A DNA stretch of 41,131 nucleotides from a virus (IMGVR_UViG_3300048023_000092:1-41131), one strand, 5' to 3'. Positions 6,815 to 16,417 are shown, counted from the first letter of the stretch. Made by a program: numbers and translations. Notes: generated by a model not told the origin, from the sequence alone.

Positions 6815-6994
6815 ATGGCAACCCATGTAACCATCGGAGTAAACAAAGAGACTCACAAAAAATTAGGCAAGCTTGCATCATTAACTCACAGGACCCGTGC
6901 TAACACGGTTGAATGGTTGGTAGAAAAAGCTATTAAAGAAATAGAAATAGCTGAGAAAAATGGTAGCGCCGATCATATTAAGTTTGGTATTTAA
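6815..6994 (+). CDS. Ribbon-helix-helix DNA-binding regulator
   Basis: A 59-residue protein with strong ribosome site (AGGAG before ATG 6815). The beta strand THVTIGVNKETHKKL is followed by helices SLTHRTRANTVEWLVEKAIKE, the ribbon-helix-helix (CopG/Arc) layout. Such proteins bind operators as dimers, with the strand in the major groove. It is divergent from the DUF1064/HNH nuclease pair across a 60-base gap, so it may control that gap and its own expression. It is the only + strand gene in this part. Its stop TAA (6992-6994) shares the palindrome TTAA with the stop of the convergent virion gene. A role in early/late or lysogeny-like control is possible but not shown. Confidence 0.8.
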   Translation: MATHVTIGVNKETHKKLGKLASLTHRTRANTVEWLVEKAIKEIEIAEKNGSADHIKFGI

Positions 6995-9900
6995 TCTATT
7001 CCCAGAAGTTTATTAAATTCTTGTTGTCTTAAGGCACTTGGCTGAGGAGCCACTGTTGGAGTTCTTGTTGGTACGTTGGGCCTATTATAAATTTCTTGAG
7101 GAGATCTAAATCCTCCTGTTAATTGTTGTCCTTCTAAAGCTAATTCAGTAGCGCCAATTTCAACTATTGGTAAGAAGTTTCTAGCTTTATTATATTCTTC
7201 TCTATAAGCCTCAGAGATAACTTCTTCACTAAGTTGTGAAGGTTTGAACAAGCCAGCCATAACGTAATCAGCGTTAGCAACTTTAGCTGTTTTAAGTTCT
7301 TTTAATATTTCTTGGTCTCCAAGACCTAATCTTCTAGCGTCTTCTATTGCTAAGTAAAGATCTCTCATACCTCTAAACCTATCTTCGTTAGATTGTATGT
7401 ATGATTTAATAAAAGTTTCTGCATCTCTAACATTAGTAGACCTAGCAACTCTATTAAATTCATTTGCTGCAGCTCTAGTAATTTCATTTGTTTCAAAACC
7501 TCTGTACCTAAGTGTTCTAGCTACTTGCGGTTTGATAACTTTTAAACCACTAAAACCTTGAACCAAAGCCTCTGCTGGATCTATTTTAGTTCCTCTGCTA
7601 GTTTTTAATCTTTGATCGCCTGCCAAGCCAGTGCTATGGAACACTGCTGTTGGAAAGTCTTTAACTTGTAAGCCAACTCCTAATACACCACCGCCTGGAT
7701 CTGATACTACATCAAAAGGCACAACTGGAGGAGCCATACCTTGAATAGTGTGAACAAATCCTTTAGTTGCTCTGTCGCCAAAAGTGTCGTTAGCAGCGTA
7801 TAGTTTTCTACCAGTTTCGGTTTTTCCTTTTACAATGTCAACGAGTAGTTGTGTAGACATTGACGGAGTTCCAAAAGGTTTTCCTACCTCTCCCACAGCA
7901 TACATAAATCCTTGAGTATATCTATTTACTATGCCTTCCCCTTTATCTTCTCCTTCTTCGGCTTCGGCTATCAATCTAGCGAAAGGTCTAGATAAGTAAT
8001 CATAAGGATTTGTATAACTTAGATTTATCATCTCTTTTATTTTGCCATCATCATCTGTAGCGACAGGAACTAATGTAGCTGTCTTGTCCCAGGGCGCTGC
8101 AAAAGATCTTTTATAAGCATCTAATTGTTCTCTGTCTGAACCAGTTAATTGCAATCCTAATTCAGTGACTGCTGCAGGGAATGCTGTAGTAACGGTCAAT
8201 GCACTAACTGCTCTTTTCATACCTTTTCTTCGGAGCTCTGGATTATTACTGGCTAATTCTTGAGCAGCACGATAACCAATATTACCCATAGTTCTGATAA
8301 CTTCTGAGGGAAATGCAGCAAAAGTACCAATAGGTAATTTAGCTAAGTCGCCTATTATTGATCCTGTTCTGTTGTAATTTTGATAGTGATTTTTTGCTAA
8401 CTGTGCAGCTTCCTCATCTATTAAATCCATAAATGCTTTTGCTTTTGTTTTAGGAACAGCATCTATTCCTTCTAATTTTCCTTTAACTGCAGCATCTAAA
8501 AATTCTTCTATGCGACCCTGTGTAATTGGATTTTTTTTATAATATTCTCTAATTTGCTTAACTGTGGTTTCGCCTAATATTTCGTTACCATTAACCGCTT
8601 GAGTTTTAAGATTTAAATTCTCTAGCGCAAACTTATTCTTTACAGAAGTAATTGGTATATCAGCGTCGCCATGTTTTATTAAAGCTTTAAATAAATCATC
8701 TCTTTCTTTAATAAAATTAAAGGAACGAAAAACATTATCAGTTCCAGTGTAAAAGAATTGAGCTGCTTTATTGGCTTCACTTTCTCTAAGAGCTCTGACA
8801 GGACCGCTTTCAGTAAATTTGCCTATTTGATTAGAGGTTGATGCAAACTTAGCTGCTTCCTCTATTTCTCTAGCTTGTGCTGTTGCAGACTGATCATTTA
8901 CTCCTAACCTTTTAAATTTAATAGTCTGGCTTTTTATAAAGTCAGAATCTACTTCTTGAATTTGGTTCTCCCTAGTTACTCCTGCAGATCTATCTACAAT
9001 TTTTCCTTCTTCAAATTTTTGTTTGTTAGGATCTTTATTAAACCTATTAAAAACTTTACTTATTGCGTTTACAAATCCTCCACCGCTTCCTAAATTACCA
9101 GCGGCAAAAGTCATGATGCCTCCACCTGTTGGGTTTCTAATTTGGGCACTTGGACTAAGAACAGTTACAGCATATTGTGCTGTACTTTTACCAAGCACAA
9201 GCGCTTTGTAAGGAGCCCCTATAATTTCTGGCAAGTTATCAGTCCAGTTTGTAGTCGCATCTAGTAGAGCGTCATGAAATCTTTTTGAAGCAACCTTACC
9301 AGCTAGTGGCCCAGCTTTGTCGTCAAACTTTTTAAATTTAACTCCTGCACTATTTACAAATTCTTCTCCAGGCTTAAACTGATTTGTTGTTCCTGTGACA
9401 TCTACTTCATCAAAGATAAAAGGTTTAACATTAAATGTTTCAGCGCCATCATTTAATTTTTTAATGTCTTGTAACATTTTAGATTTACCAACTAAATTGG
9501 CTTGTTTTTTTATTGTTTGAAATGCTTGGAGTCTTGTGTTGTTTAAAGAGTCTTTCCAATTTGTTTCTAAATATCCAGCTATCTCTCCTAAAGCTTCTCT
9601 AACTTCTGGCAAGCTATCTAAAGTTCTGCCTTTCAAAATATCTTTTCTTATCGCCCCAGAAAAAACATCTATCGCTGGGTTTACATTTTCAAATTGGTAT
9701 GCGTCAAATTTTTTATACTTTAAAAAATTATTAAAAGCCGTCTCTGCTTCCGTTCTTATTTGTTGTTGAGTAACAACTTTTAAATCTGAAGCTCCTGCTA
9801 TTGATTTTTCCAAAGCTTTTATTGCGGCTTCTTTTTTTGTTTCATCTACGATAAAGTTAGGATTAAGCATAGCTTTGTAACTTCTGTTGGTATAAAGACC

Positions 9901-11160
9901 GAAGTTAGCATCTAAAATATTACCCAACTCTTCTGGTATAAATTCTTGTTTGAGAGTATTAATTTGATTGGTATTTATATCTACCATATCTCTTTGTTGT
10001 TCTAACAAAGTAGATAGTTTTCCTCCTTCGGGTATTCCTAACTCTTCATAATTTATTCTGTCACCTTCAAAACTTTTTATTTTTGCTAAAGCTTCTTTTT
10101 GAATTTCTTTTGCTTTTGCATTTCTTAAAACTGGGTCTGAATATAGTTTTTTATTTCCATAACTAATTCTAGTTAATGGCGAATAATAATCTCCAATAGC
10201 TTTGGCTATAGTTTCTTGATCAGATCTACTTAAATTACCACTTGTTCCAGCTCTTTCAAGAACACTCATGATAGATTCAAAATCATTACTGGTTTGTGTT
10301 AGTTGTCTTCTTGTCTCTTGTGTTGATGCTTCTTTAAGCTGTGCTACATCATCATTTTTTAAAGCTCCTTGGAAGGTAAATCTTTCTATTACTCGATCCA
10401 TTAAGTTATTAGATGTGCCATCTACAGCTTCTTGTATAGGTACATAGTTTTCAGCGGTAGAAGGAAGAAGTCTATTAACAATAGCGGTAGTTGTTGGACT
10501 AGAAGCAACTGCCTTAGTTAAAGGAGATGCTGCCATCCCAGCAACTTCTGCCGTTGCTCTACCAGTCTTAGCTAATCCTTTCAATGCTATTGGTAATCCG
10601 CCAACAAGTGCTGCTGTTTCGCCAAACACTGCCGCTCTATCTAACAATCTACTTGCTGCTGCTTCCGAACCTTCTATTGCAGACAATCTTTCTTCGTCAC
10701 TAACATCGTCAAAAATTAAATCAGATAAAGTTTCTACATCATCAGTTGCCACTGCCGCATCTACTGCGCCAGCAGCTAACATTTGTTCGCTTCTTAACAT
10801 TGCTGCGCTTTTGCCAGCTTTAGATACAGCGCTAGCTACTCCTAAACCAGGTAGTCCAAACTGCACCATGTACTGAGCAACATGCCCAGCTGTGCTATTT
10901 GTTTCTGGTTTAAATTTTTCAAAGTAGTTATTGAGTTTTCTAGTTAGATTAGTATCAAAGATACCATCAACTATAGTTGAGCCTAAAGTAGTTATCCCTT
11001 GAGGTATGCCAACTAAACCAGCTCCTATGCCTCTACCAATATCTCCTAAAAAACTTTCTCCGCCAGCTAATTTTTTTAATTTTCTCCTAGCTGCTGCCTC
11101 TGGATTAGGTGTGCCTTCTTCAATAAAAACATTTTTTCCGTCTACATTTACAATAGGCAT
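6991..11160 (-). CDS. Giant putative internal virion / DNA-ejection protein
   Basis: A 1389-residue protein, the largest in the window. The first 70 residues contain a Gly-rich hydrophobic stretch (GRGIGAGLVGIPQGITTLGS). Several Ala/Gly-rich segments follow (about 100-215), then long charged helical regions with many Lys, Glu, Asn and Gln. There is no lysozyme or protease motif I can see. Size, helical content, amphipathic glycine-rich segments and last position in the late block fit an internal core or ejection protein like those of podoviruses, which leave the head with the DNA and cross the cell envelope. AGAGGT precedes the ATG at 11160. The next gene upstream, 11176, is probably of the same class. 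The family is not recognised with certainty. Confidence 0.7.
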   Translation of the reverse strand: MPIVNVDGKNVFIEEGTPNPEAAARRKLKKLAGGESFLGDIGRGIGAGLVGIPQGITTLGSTIVDGIFDTNLTRKLNNYFEKFKPETNSTAGHVAQYMVQFGLPGLGVASAVSKAGKSAAMLRSEQMLAAGAVDAAVATDDVETLSDLIFDDVSDEERLSAIEGSEAAASRLLDRAAVFGETAALVGGLPIALKGLAKTGRATAEVAGMAASPLTKAVASSPTTTAIVNRLLPSTAENYVPIQEAVDGTSNNLMDRVIERFTFQGALKNDDVAQLKEASTQETRRQLTQTSNDFESIMSVLERAGTSGNLSRSDQETIAKAIGDYYSPLTRISYGNKKLYSDPVLRNAKAKEIQKEALAKIKSFEGDRINYEELGIPEGGKLSTLLEQQRDMVDINTNQINTLKQEFIPEELGNILDANFGLYTNRSYKAMLNPNFIVDETKKEAAIKALEKSIAGASDLKVVTQQQIRTEAETAFNNFLKYKKFDAYQFENVNPAIDVFSGAIRKDILKGRTLDSLPEVREALGEIAGYLETNWKDSLNNTRLQAFQTIKKQANLVGKSKMLQDIKKLNDGAETFNVKPFIFDEVDVTGTTNQFKPGEEFVNSAGVKFKKFDDKAGPLAGKVASKRFHDALLDATTNWTDNLPEIIGAPYKALVLGKSTAQYAVTVLSPSAQIRNPTGGGIMTFAAGNLGSGGGFVNAISKVFNRFNKDPNKQKFEEGKIVDRSAGVTRENQIQEVDSDFIKSQTIKFKRLGVNDQSATAQAREIEEAAKFASTSNQIGKFTESGPVRALRESEANKAAQFFYTGTDNVFRSFNFIKERDDLFKALIKHGDADIPITSVKNKFALENLNLKTQAVNGNEILGETTVKQIREYYKKNPITQGRIEEFLDAAVKGKLEGIDAVPKTKAKAFMDLIDEEAAQLAKNHYQNYNRTGSIIGDLAKLPIGTFAAFPSEVIRTMGNIGYRAAQELASNNPELRRKGMKRAVSALTVTTAFPAAVTELGLQLTGSDREQLDAYKRSFAAPWDKTATLVPVATDDDGKIKEMINLSYTNPYDYLSRPFARLIAEAEEGEDKGEGIVNRYTQGFMYAVGEVGKPFGTPSMSTQLLVDIVKGKTETGRKLYAANDTFGDRATKGFVHTIQGMAPPVVPFDVVSDPGGGVLGVGLQVKDFPTAVFHSTGLAGDQRLKTSRGTKIDPAEALVQGFSGLKVIKPQVARTLRYRGFETNEITRAAANEFNRVARSTNVRDAETFIKSYIQSNEDRFRGMRDLYLAIEDARRLGLGDQEILKELKTAKVANADYVMAGLFKPSQLSEEVISEAYREEYNKARNFLPIVEIGATELALEGQQLTGGFRSPQEIYNRPNVPTRTPTVAPQPSALRQQEFNKLLGID

Positions 11161-11175
11161 TCATACCTCTTTTGA

Positions 11176-12393
11176 TTAAGGAGCAGCTTGATTTAATATT
11201 GCATTTCTTACAGATATTAAATCTGCTTGACTTGCTTTAGCTAATAAAGCATCTGCTGTTTCAATTATCTCGTTATCTTCAGAATCTTTACCTGTAATAA
11301 TTTTTACATCTGACAACGAAAGATCGTCATCTTTATATCTTTTCTTCAAGATATCTAATAGTTCAGATTTAATTGCTGTTCTTTCATCTCTTCCTAAGTC
11401 AATTGCAGAAGCAAATTCTAATGGACCTAATACTTCTTTACCTTCTTGTTCTGCTTTTCTAACATAAGCTTCATAAAGTTGAGTAGTGTCACTTTTAGCT
11501 GCGTCAGATTTAGCCAAAGATTCTGAAAATCCTTCGCCAAATTCGCCAAGCCCTAAGAAACTTCTTACTGGCCCTTCGGTTGGTTGTAACATTTTTGCAC
11601 CACCCGCAATCAAAGCTCTAGCTAAAGCTGGGTCCATAGCCTGTAGTTTTTCTATGAATGTTTCTGGCTCTGGTTCGGCTGCTGCAGAATCATTTAAAGC
11701 AGTTTGTAAATCAACTTTAACTTCGTCATCATCAGTAAAATAATCATAAAGAGCAGAAGCTGCATAAGCTGGAATACCTACACCAACGGCAGTCCTAGTA
11801 AGTCCAGATGGTAGCGGGCCTACTAAATCTTTTACAGTTTTGTATGTTCCTTTTACATACCCAGGCATAAACGCGCCAAACTTATCAGTTGCAAAAGATG
11901 GAGCATCTGTTTTAGGGTTTTTAACTGCGCTTTTACCTTTAAATATATTTTTAGCGCCTTGGGTAAGCGCTTTTAAAAGAGCTATTCCTCCAAAATTTAA
12001 TTGTTGCACTGGCAAATCAGCCAAGCCACCTTTGGCCATTCCTTCAACTCCTTCTATTACTAAATTTGCTCCATCTACTGCTGATTCTCCAAGAATACCT
12101 CCTTTGATAGCATTACCACCTTTTCTCAGTACATCTTCGTTTGGTTTCTTACTAGCTTTGATTGGCATAGTCATGTTTTTTAAAAAATTGTATGCTTTTC
12201 TTCCAGTGTTTAATGTTTTAATTCCAGCAGCAGGAACCACACCAGCTCCAGTTATGGCCATTGCCGTTGCTGCTTGATCGATTGGATCTTCTGGGTCAAG
12301 AAATATATCTGTAATATCTCTAAGATTAGTCTTTGTATCGTCATTATCTTTTAGAAGATGTGCCGCTAAAAGTTCTCTTAAACCTTCGCTCAC
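11176..12393 (-). CDS. Putative internal virion protein
   Basis: A 405-residue protein with no recognised domain. It has an Ala/Gly-rich hydrophobic stretch near residues 40-60 (AMAITGAGVVPAAGIKTL) and Gly-rich segments later on (GGNAIKGGILGESA; AVGVGIPAYAASALYDYF). An acidic linker rich in Asp, Glu and Pro follows, then a helical C terminus. Such alternating membrane-active and charged parts are common in podovirus ejection proteins. It overlaps the S74-tailed protein gene by ATGA and lies 15 bases ahead of the giant gene, so the three are probably made and packed together. Function is inferred from place and composition only. Confidence 0.65.
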   Translation of the reverse strand: MSEGLRELLAAHLLKDNDDTKTNLRDITDIFLDPEDPIDQAATAMAITGAGVVPAAGIKTLNTGRKAYNFLKNMTMPIKASKKPNEDVLRKGGNAIKGGILGESAVDGANLVIEGVEGMAKGGLADLPVQQLNFGGIALLKALTQGAKNIFKGKSAVKNPKTDAPSFATDKFGAFMPGYVKGTYKTVKDLVGPLPSGLTRTAVGVGIPAYAASALYDYFTDDDEVKVDLQTALNDSAAAEPEPETFIEKLQAMDPALARALIAGGAKMLQPTEGPVRSFLGLGEFGEGFSESLAKSDAAKSDTTQLYEAYVRKAEQEGKEVLGPLEFASAIDLGRDERTAIKSELLDILKKRYKDDDLSLSDVKIITGKDSEDNEIIETADALLAKASQADLISVRNAILNQAAP

Positions 12394-13523
12394 TTCATTA
12401 ACCTCGCGTAATCAACTGCGTAGTAACCATTTTTAACAGTTACTGCCTCTGGTTCTACTTCAAGAACTTCTTGAGCCAAAAATCCAGCAGTAGGTTCTGC
12501 TTCAATTCCTATTTCTTTAGCTTTATTATTCCAATCCCATTCGTACCAGCCAATGTTGTTGTCATAATCTCCTACTCTTCTAATGTTTTCTTTTAGCTCA
12601 ACATCACTCATGGCTGCTGCACCAGCAGCAGCAGAAGCTAATCCAGCTGCTTGAGATAACGGGGAAGGTTGAGTAAATACTTGTGGTTGATATATTTGAG
12701 CTCCTGTGCCCCCAGAAACACCTCCAGCAGGCATTCCAGCTAGTAGTTGCTGACCTCTTTGTAGTCTGTTGAATGGTTCATCAGCTAGTTTATCAGCCGC
12801 TCTAAACCTTCTACTCATGTCTGCTTGTTCTATTCCTCTTCCAGCAGCACCTTGAGTAGCCATTGCACCTATTCTGCCGATCGCTTGTTGTTGTCCAGCA
12901 CCAGCGAGATTAGATATGCCACTACCAATATTAGATAGTTGACCTATATTTTGACCAACTTGAGCTTGAGCATCTTGAAATCCTTGTCTTCTAATACCGC
13001 TAACAGCGTCTAGCAAACCTCTACCTAAAGCAGTTTGATTTTCTGCTTGTGCTAGTCTTCCTCTAGAACCGCCATAAGCCCCGGCTCTGTAAGCATCATC
13101 TCTAATACCAATATCTTTTTGTTGATAAGCTTTAGTAATATCATCTATTGATTGTTGTACTACCGCATCTTCATAAGGATTAAATCTAGCTTGAGCTGCT
13201 GCCATAGGATCTCTCGCTAAAGCGCCAGCGTCTCTTAAATAATTAATTCCTTCTGGGGTATAGCCTGCAAATCTTTCTAGATCTCCAGCACCAGTCGCCG
13301 CTTGTCTTTCTAAGTCAGATAGTTGCGCTGTGCCTTCAATAGGTATAGGTCTTTCTTGAGATATTAAGCCTTCGTATCGCCCAGGCTCTCCAAAATAAGA
13401 TCCTAATATTCTTCTACTATAATCCTCTATATAAGGAGATATAAAAGAATAACCAGTAGTAGGCAACTCAACTGCTTTAGCTGGTGGCCCTTCTTGTTGT
13501 TTTTGTTCGCAAGTACAACCCAT
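12390..13523 (-). CDS. Virion protein with C-terminal S74 self-cleaving chaperone domain
   Basis: A 377-residue protein in two parts. Residues 1-300 are rich in Gln, Ala, Arg and Gly. They include RFNPYEDAVVQQSIDDI and AYGGSRGRLAQAENQ, a pattern I associate with ejection or tail-needle-like proteins of marine podoviruses. The last 72 residues are an intramolecular chaperone of the S74 peptidase family: SDVELKENI with Ser306 and Lys311 five residues apart, then AGFLAQEVLEVEPEAV and YYAVDYARL. In S74 proteins this domain guides trimer folding and then cuts itself off at the Ser. Having one on an apparent ejection-type protein instead of a fibre is unusual. It overlaps the following gene by ATGA. 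Confidence 0.8.
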   Translation of the reverse strand: MGCTCEQKQQEGPPAKAVELPTTGYSFISPYIEDYSRRILGSYFGEPGRYEGLISQERPIPIEGTAQLSDLERQAATGAGDLERFAGYTPEGINYLRDAGALARDPMAAAQARFNPYEDAVVQQSIDDITKAYQQKDIGIRDDAYRAGAYGGSRGRLAQAENQTALGRGLLDAVSGIRRQGFQDAQAQVGQNIGQLSNIGSGISNLAGAGQQQAIGRIGAMATQGAAGRGIEQADMSRRFRAADKLADEPFNRLQRGQQLLAGMPAGGVSGGTGAQIYQPQVFTQPSPLSQAAGLASAAAGAAAMSDVELKENIRRVGDYDNNIGWYEWDWNNKAKEIGIEAEPTAGFLAQEVLEVEPEAVTVKNGYYAVDYARLMK

Positions 13524-13527
13524 AATA

Positions 13528-14013
13528 TTACCTATTTATGCCATTATAATAAGTTCCACCTATTTGGTGAAACCCTTTATTTAATAATAATTTTTCTGCT
13601 TTATCCAGACTGCCGACATTATATATGCCCATGATCAGTGGTAAATTTTGTTCTTCAGCATATTTCATGCCAGCTTCCAATAACATATTAGAAGGCTTTA
13701 CATCATCTTTAACATTTCTAAATTCTGGTCTAACAAAGAACCAAGTATCACCTATAAAAGCGTCATCTGACCACCAGTGTGAGCATTCTTTTAAACCTAA
13801 AGTGCCAATGATGTTTTCGTTTTTTCTTACCACATAGACAATGCCTTTTAATAAGACATTGTTTATCTGCCAAGATGTTTTCCCCCAATGTATTTTAGGA
13901 GACTTGCCACCATCTAAAGAATGTTCGGCGTGAAAATATCTAGCTAAAAAATCAGCTATATCTTTGCCATCTTGTTCGTTAAAAGAAAGTTTATCTAAAG
14001 TAAATTTACTCAT
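13528..14013 (-). CDS. GNAT-family N-acetyltransferase
   Basis: A 161-residue protein with the GNAT outline. An N-terminal helix-rich part is followed by strands GIVYVVRKNENIIGTLGLKE (residues about 57-76) and TWFFVRPEFRN (90-100). A helix, MLLEAGMKYAEEQNLP, then leads to a closing segment, LLLNKGFHQIGGTYYNG. The usual acetyl-CoA loop after the WFFVRPEFRN strand is degenerate (no clear RxxGxG/A), so cofactor binding is not certain. GNAT-like genes are often found among structural genes of marine phages; their targets are unknown. It could modify a virion protein, a host protein or a small molecule. It overlaps the preceding gene by ATGA. Confidence 0.7.
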   Translation of the reverse strand: MSKFTLDKLSFNEQDGKDIADFLARYFHAEHSLDGGKSPKIHWGKTSWQINNVLLKGIVYVVRKNENIIGTLGLKECSHWWSDDAFIGDTWFFVRPEFRNVKDDVKPSNMLLEAGMKYAEEQNLPLIMGIYNVGSLDKAEKLLLNKGFHQIGGTYYNGINR

Positions 14014-15554
14014 GCCATGCTTCTTACTAAGGCGCCTAATCCCTCTTCGCCTATTTTCTCAGCCATTTCACCATTAGGTCCTAAAGTATCTTGTAAATAT
14101 TCAAGCACCATAGCGCCTATATCTTTTTGTTCTTCTAAATCCATTGGGTCTGCGCCCATTTGCATGCCTAAACCTCTTACAGTTCTAGCATTAACAACAA
14201 ATTCACCATCGCTTAACATTGCTGGAATTTTATCTTCACGCTCTCCTCCAGGGCCAGATACTAATTCATCTGTTTCTGGAAAAAATTTGCCTTCAATTAA
14301 CATTCCATCGTTTGCATATTCTACGCCAGCAACTTTTCTTGGCGCTGCCATTCTGCCATCTGGTTGCATACCTAAATTAAAATCTACTCTTTCTTTAGGA
14401 GGGGCTGCCATAGCACTAAAAGGTCCAGGGTTAGCAGCGTTATAAGCCTTTGTTACTTCAGAAAAATATGGTCTGTAAAGCGCTTTGTATGGTGCATCAG
14501 AAGCTACATACTGAGGACTCAAAGGTAATGTTTGCTGTCCTATTTGTAAATTTATTAATTGTTTTTGTACAGCTTTGTCGGCCGCTGATAAAGGAGATGC
14601 GTCTATTAAAGATAACATCTGTCTTTGACTTGCTGCTTGTTCGTCTCCCATTCGAGATCCAGACATATTCATATTGGCAGAAACAGGATTGTTAAAACCT
14701 GTACTACTTTGTTGACGATTTGTAATATCTTCTAGCAATCCACCTAATCCTCCTGCCTCACCACTGTATGCATTAGCTAATGGAGCAAAACTAAATGTAG
14801 CTTCTCCTCCCATATACATGTTTCTAATACCGCCTTCAGCCATTCCGCCTTCAGCCATGCCGACTCTTGTAAAAGGAACTTGGCTAGCTCCAATAGGTTG
14901 TCCTACAAATCCTTCAGACATTTGGCCTCCGCCCATGCCGCCCATACCTTCTGCTATAGCAGCTAAACCATCTGCTACTTTTCCAGCTTTTTCTTTTTTG
15001 TCTATATCTTGGTTAGCTAATATTTCTGTTTTTTCTTCTTCTGTAAGATCTTCAACATCTTTACCTGTAGCATCTTCTACAATTTCTTCTATGCCTTTTT
15101 CTGCCCCTTCAGTTAGTTCTACACCTGAAGATGATGGAGAAAAATATTCTTTAACTGCGCCGACTCTGTCTTTAGCATAATCCATGATGCCGCCCATAAA
15201 CATTTCAGCTATCTCTTCATCTTCTTTTTGGTCTTCTATTTCTTCTATCGCTTGTCTTTTTTTGTATTCTTCAATAGCATCATCTGGACCCATAGAACCG
15301 CCAACTCTTGTTACGCCTGCTTTAGCTGCAGGTATAGCATCTCCCATGACGGCATTGAAAGCTGTAGTTTCTTCGTCAGCCATGCCTCCAAAAAGATCTG
15401 ATAATCCAGCAAGATCAACTCCTCCACCATCTGCCAACATAGCTAAACCACCAGCGTAAAAACTTTCTGGATCATAGCCCATTTTTCTAACTACATCTGG
15501 CCTTTCAGATGCTAATGATTTTAAACCTTGTTGATTTTTATTTATATTTTTCAT
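14010..15554 (-). CDS. Virion-associated protein with conserved IPAMLSDGEFV motif
   Basis: A 514-residue protein with low-complexity Gly, Met, Ala and Glu-rich stretches (GMAEGGMAEGGIRNMYMGGE at about 232-251). Near the C terminus is the segment GPGGEREDKIPAMLSDGEFV followed by VNARTVRGLG. The IPAMLSDGEFVVNA motif is widely shared by large phage virion proteins (internal, tape-measure-like or tail-associated). I know the motif but not an activity for it. The N terminus (NQQGLKSLASERPDVVRKMGY) is also typical of this class. It overlaps the holin gene upstream and the GNAT gene downstream, both by ATGA. Likely part of the ejection or tail machinery. Confidence 0.72.
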   Translation of the reverse strand: MKNINKNQQGLKSLASERPDVVRKMGYDPESFYAGGLAMLADGGGVDLAGLSDLFGGMADEETTAFNAVMGDAIPAAKAGVTRVGGSMGPDDAIEEYKKRQAIEEIEDQKEDEEIAEMFMGGIMDYAKDRVGAVKEYFSPSSSGVELTEGAEKGIEEIVEDATGKDVEDLTEEEKTEILANQDIDKKEKAGKVADGLAAIAEGMGGMGGGQMSEGFVGQPIGASQVPFTRVGMAEGGMAEGGIRNMYMGGEATFSFAPLANAYSGEAGGLGGLLEDITNRQQSSTGFNNPVSANMNMSGSRMGDEQAASQRQMLSLIDASPLSAADKAVQKQLINLQIGQQTLPLSPQYVASDAPYKALYRPYFSEVTKAYNAANPGPFSAMAAPPKERVDFNLGMQPDGRMAAPRKVAGVEYANDGMLIEGKFFPETDELVSGPGGEREDKIPAMLSDGEFVVNARTVRGLGMQMGADPMDLEEQKDIGAMVLEYLQDTLGPNGEMAEKIGEEGLGALVRSMA

Positions 15555-15934
15555 TTTTTAGTGTCAGTTTTTTTCATTTTATCGTATGACCTAAGCCCAG
15601 ACATTCCTAGGAGTGCCATGAGAATCGCAGATAACTGCGAAAAATCAAACTCTGGCATATCTATTTGTAAGCCAGAAACTTTTATTATAACCTCAATTAT
15701 AGGAGATAGTATAAAATGATAACCTAATGCAAAGCTGCATATCCAGCCAACAGAAGGTCGCCAGTTTCTTTGAAAGGGCTTACCTTGAGCTTCTATCTTA
15801 TTTACTTCTATCTGAGCTAGATTAGCTTTATGAAATAAAGTCGATAGCTCATGGTCTAATTGAGCTTGTAAATCTTTATCTTTAACAAATTTACCAATTA
15901 AATTGCTTACTGGCTTTACTAGTGATTCAATCAT
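15551..15934 (-). CDS. Holin, 3-TM (Holin_3TMs) family
   Basis: A 127-residue protein. Residues 51-60 are GKPFQRNWRP, the hallmark of the Holin_3TMs family. Hydrophobic segments are at about 62-86 and 98-113, followed by GLRSYDKMKK, also a hallmark. The first half is a charged helix. Holins make pores in the inner membrane at a set time and let the endolysin out. It is directly next to the M15 endolysin gene (five-base gap), a normal lysis pair. The start overlap with the next gene is ATGA. Confidence 0.85.
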   Translation of the reverse strand: MIESLVKPVSNLIGKFVKDKDLQAQLDHELSTLFHKANLAQIEVNKIEAQGKPFQRNWRPSVGWICSFALGYHFILSPIIEVIIKVSGLQIDMPEFDFSQLSAILMALLGMSGLRSYDKMKKTDTKK

Positions 15935-15939
15935 AATAC

Positions 15940-16416
15940 TTAATCCTCTACTATTCTATAATGGCTACCATCGAAAGTCATGGCTCTGTTCCTATTATCT
16001 TTGTCTGATACATAAGATATATGGACCCAGCCACTGCTTGGATTTACACCATCATAGTATTCTAAAATTACTTGGTCGAAATTTAATTGATTTTTTACAT
16101 AATCAAAAAGATCTTGATTGTTTACCCTAGGTATTTCTAAATCTACCGCCTGACCTAATACATGCTGACTAGTATCAGAAGAGCCAATGTATCTGTTAAG
16201 AGTGATACTGCGATAAGCACTATTAGGGCTAAAAGGAATTTTGAAATGATTCCTAATTGGTTGAACGATGTTTTTACATAGTCGTTCAAGGTTTTTAAAA
16301 GTTTCTTCATCATGAACACAATTATCTATATTTTTTCTCTTTGCTACAAAACTTTTTTCAAACTCTTTTAGTTTAAAATTTTTACTTAATTTAGTATCGC
16401 TATCCCATTTACTCAT
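15940..16416 (-). CDS. M15-family peptidase, endolysin
   Basis: A 158-residue protein of the peptidase M15_3 type. Visible active-site elements: SAYRS (67-70), SQHVLGQAVDLEI (83-95) with the SxHxxGxAxD motif (His85, Asp92), and WVHISY (His132). These His/Asp/His positions bind the zinc ion. The enzyme should cut D-Ala or L-Ala-D-Glu peptide bonds in peptidoglycan stems. There is no signal peptide, so it needs the neighbouring holin to reach the wall. Length is normal for a single-domain Gram-negative phage endolysin. Confidence 0.9.
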   Translation of the reverse strand: MSKWDSDTKLSKNFKLKEFEKSFVAKRKNIDNCVHDEETFKNLERLCKNIVQPIRNHFKIPFSPNSAYRSITLNRYIGSSDTSQHVLGQAVDLEIPRVNNQDLFDYVKNQLNFDQVILEYYDGVNPSSGWVHISYVSDKDNRNRAMTFDGSHYRIVED

Positions 16417-16417
16417 T

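Noticed and set aside
13543-13548. TATAAT on the - strand before the S74-tailed virion gene
   Set aside because: No -35 element at a fitting distance, and it lies within the end of the GNAT gene in AT-rich sequence.
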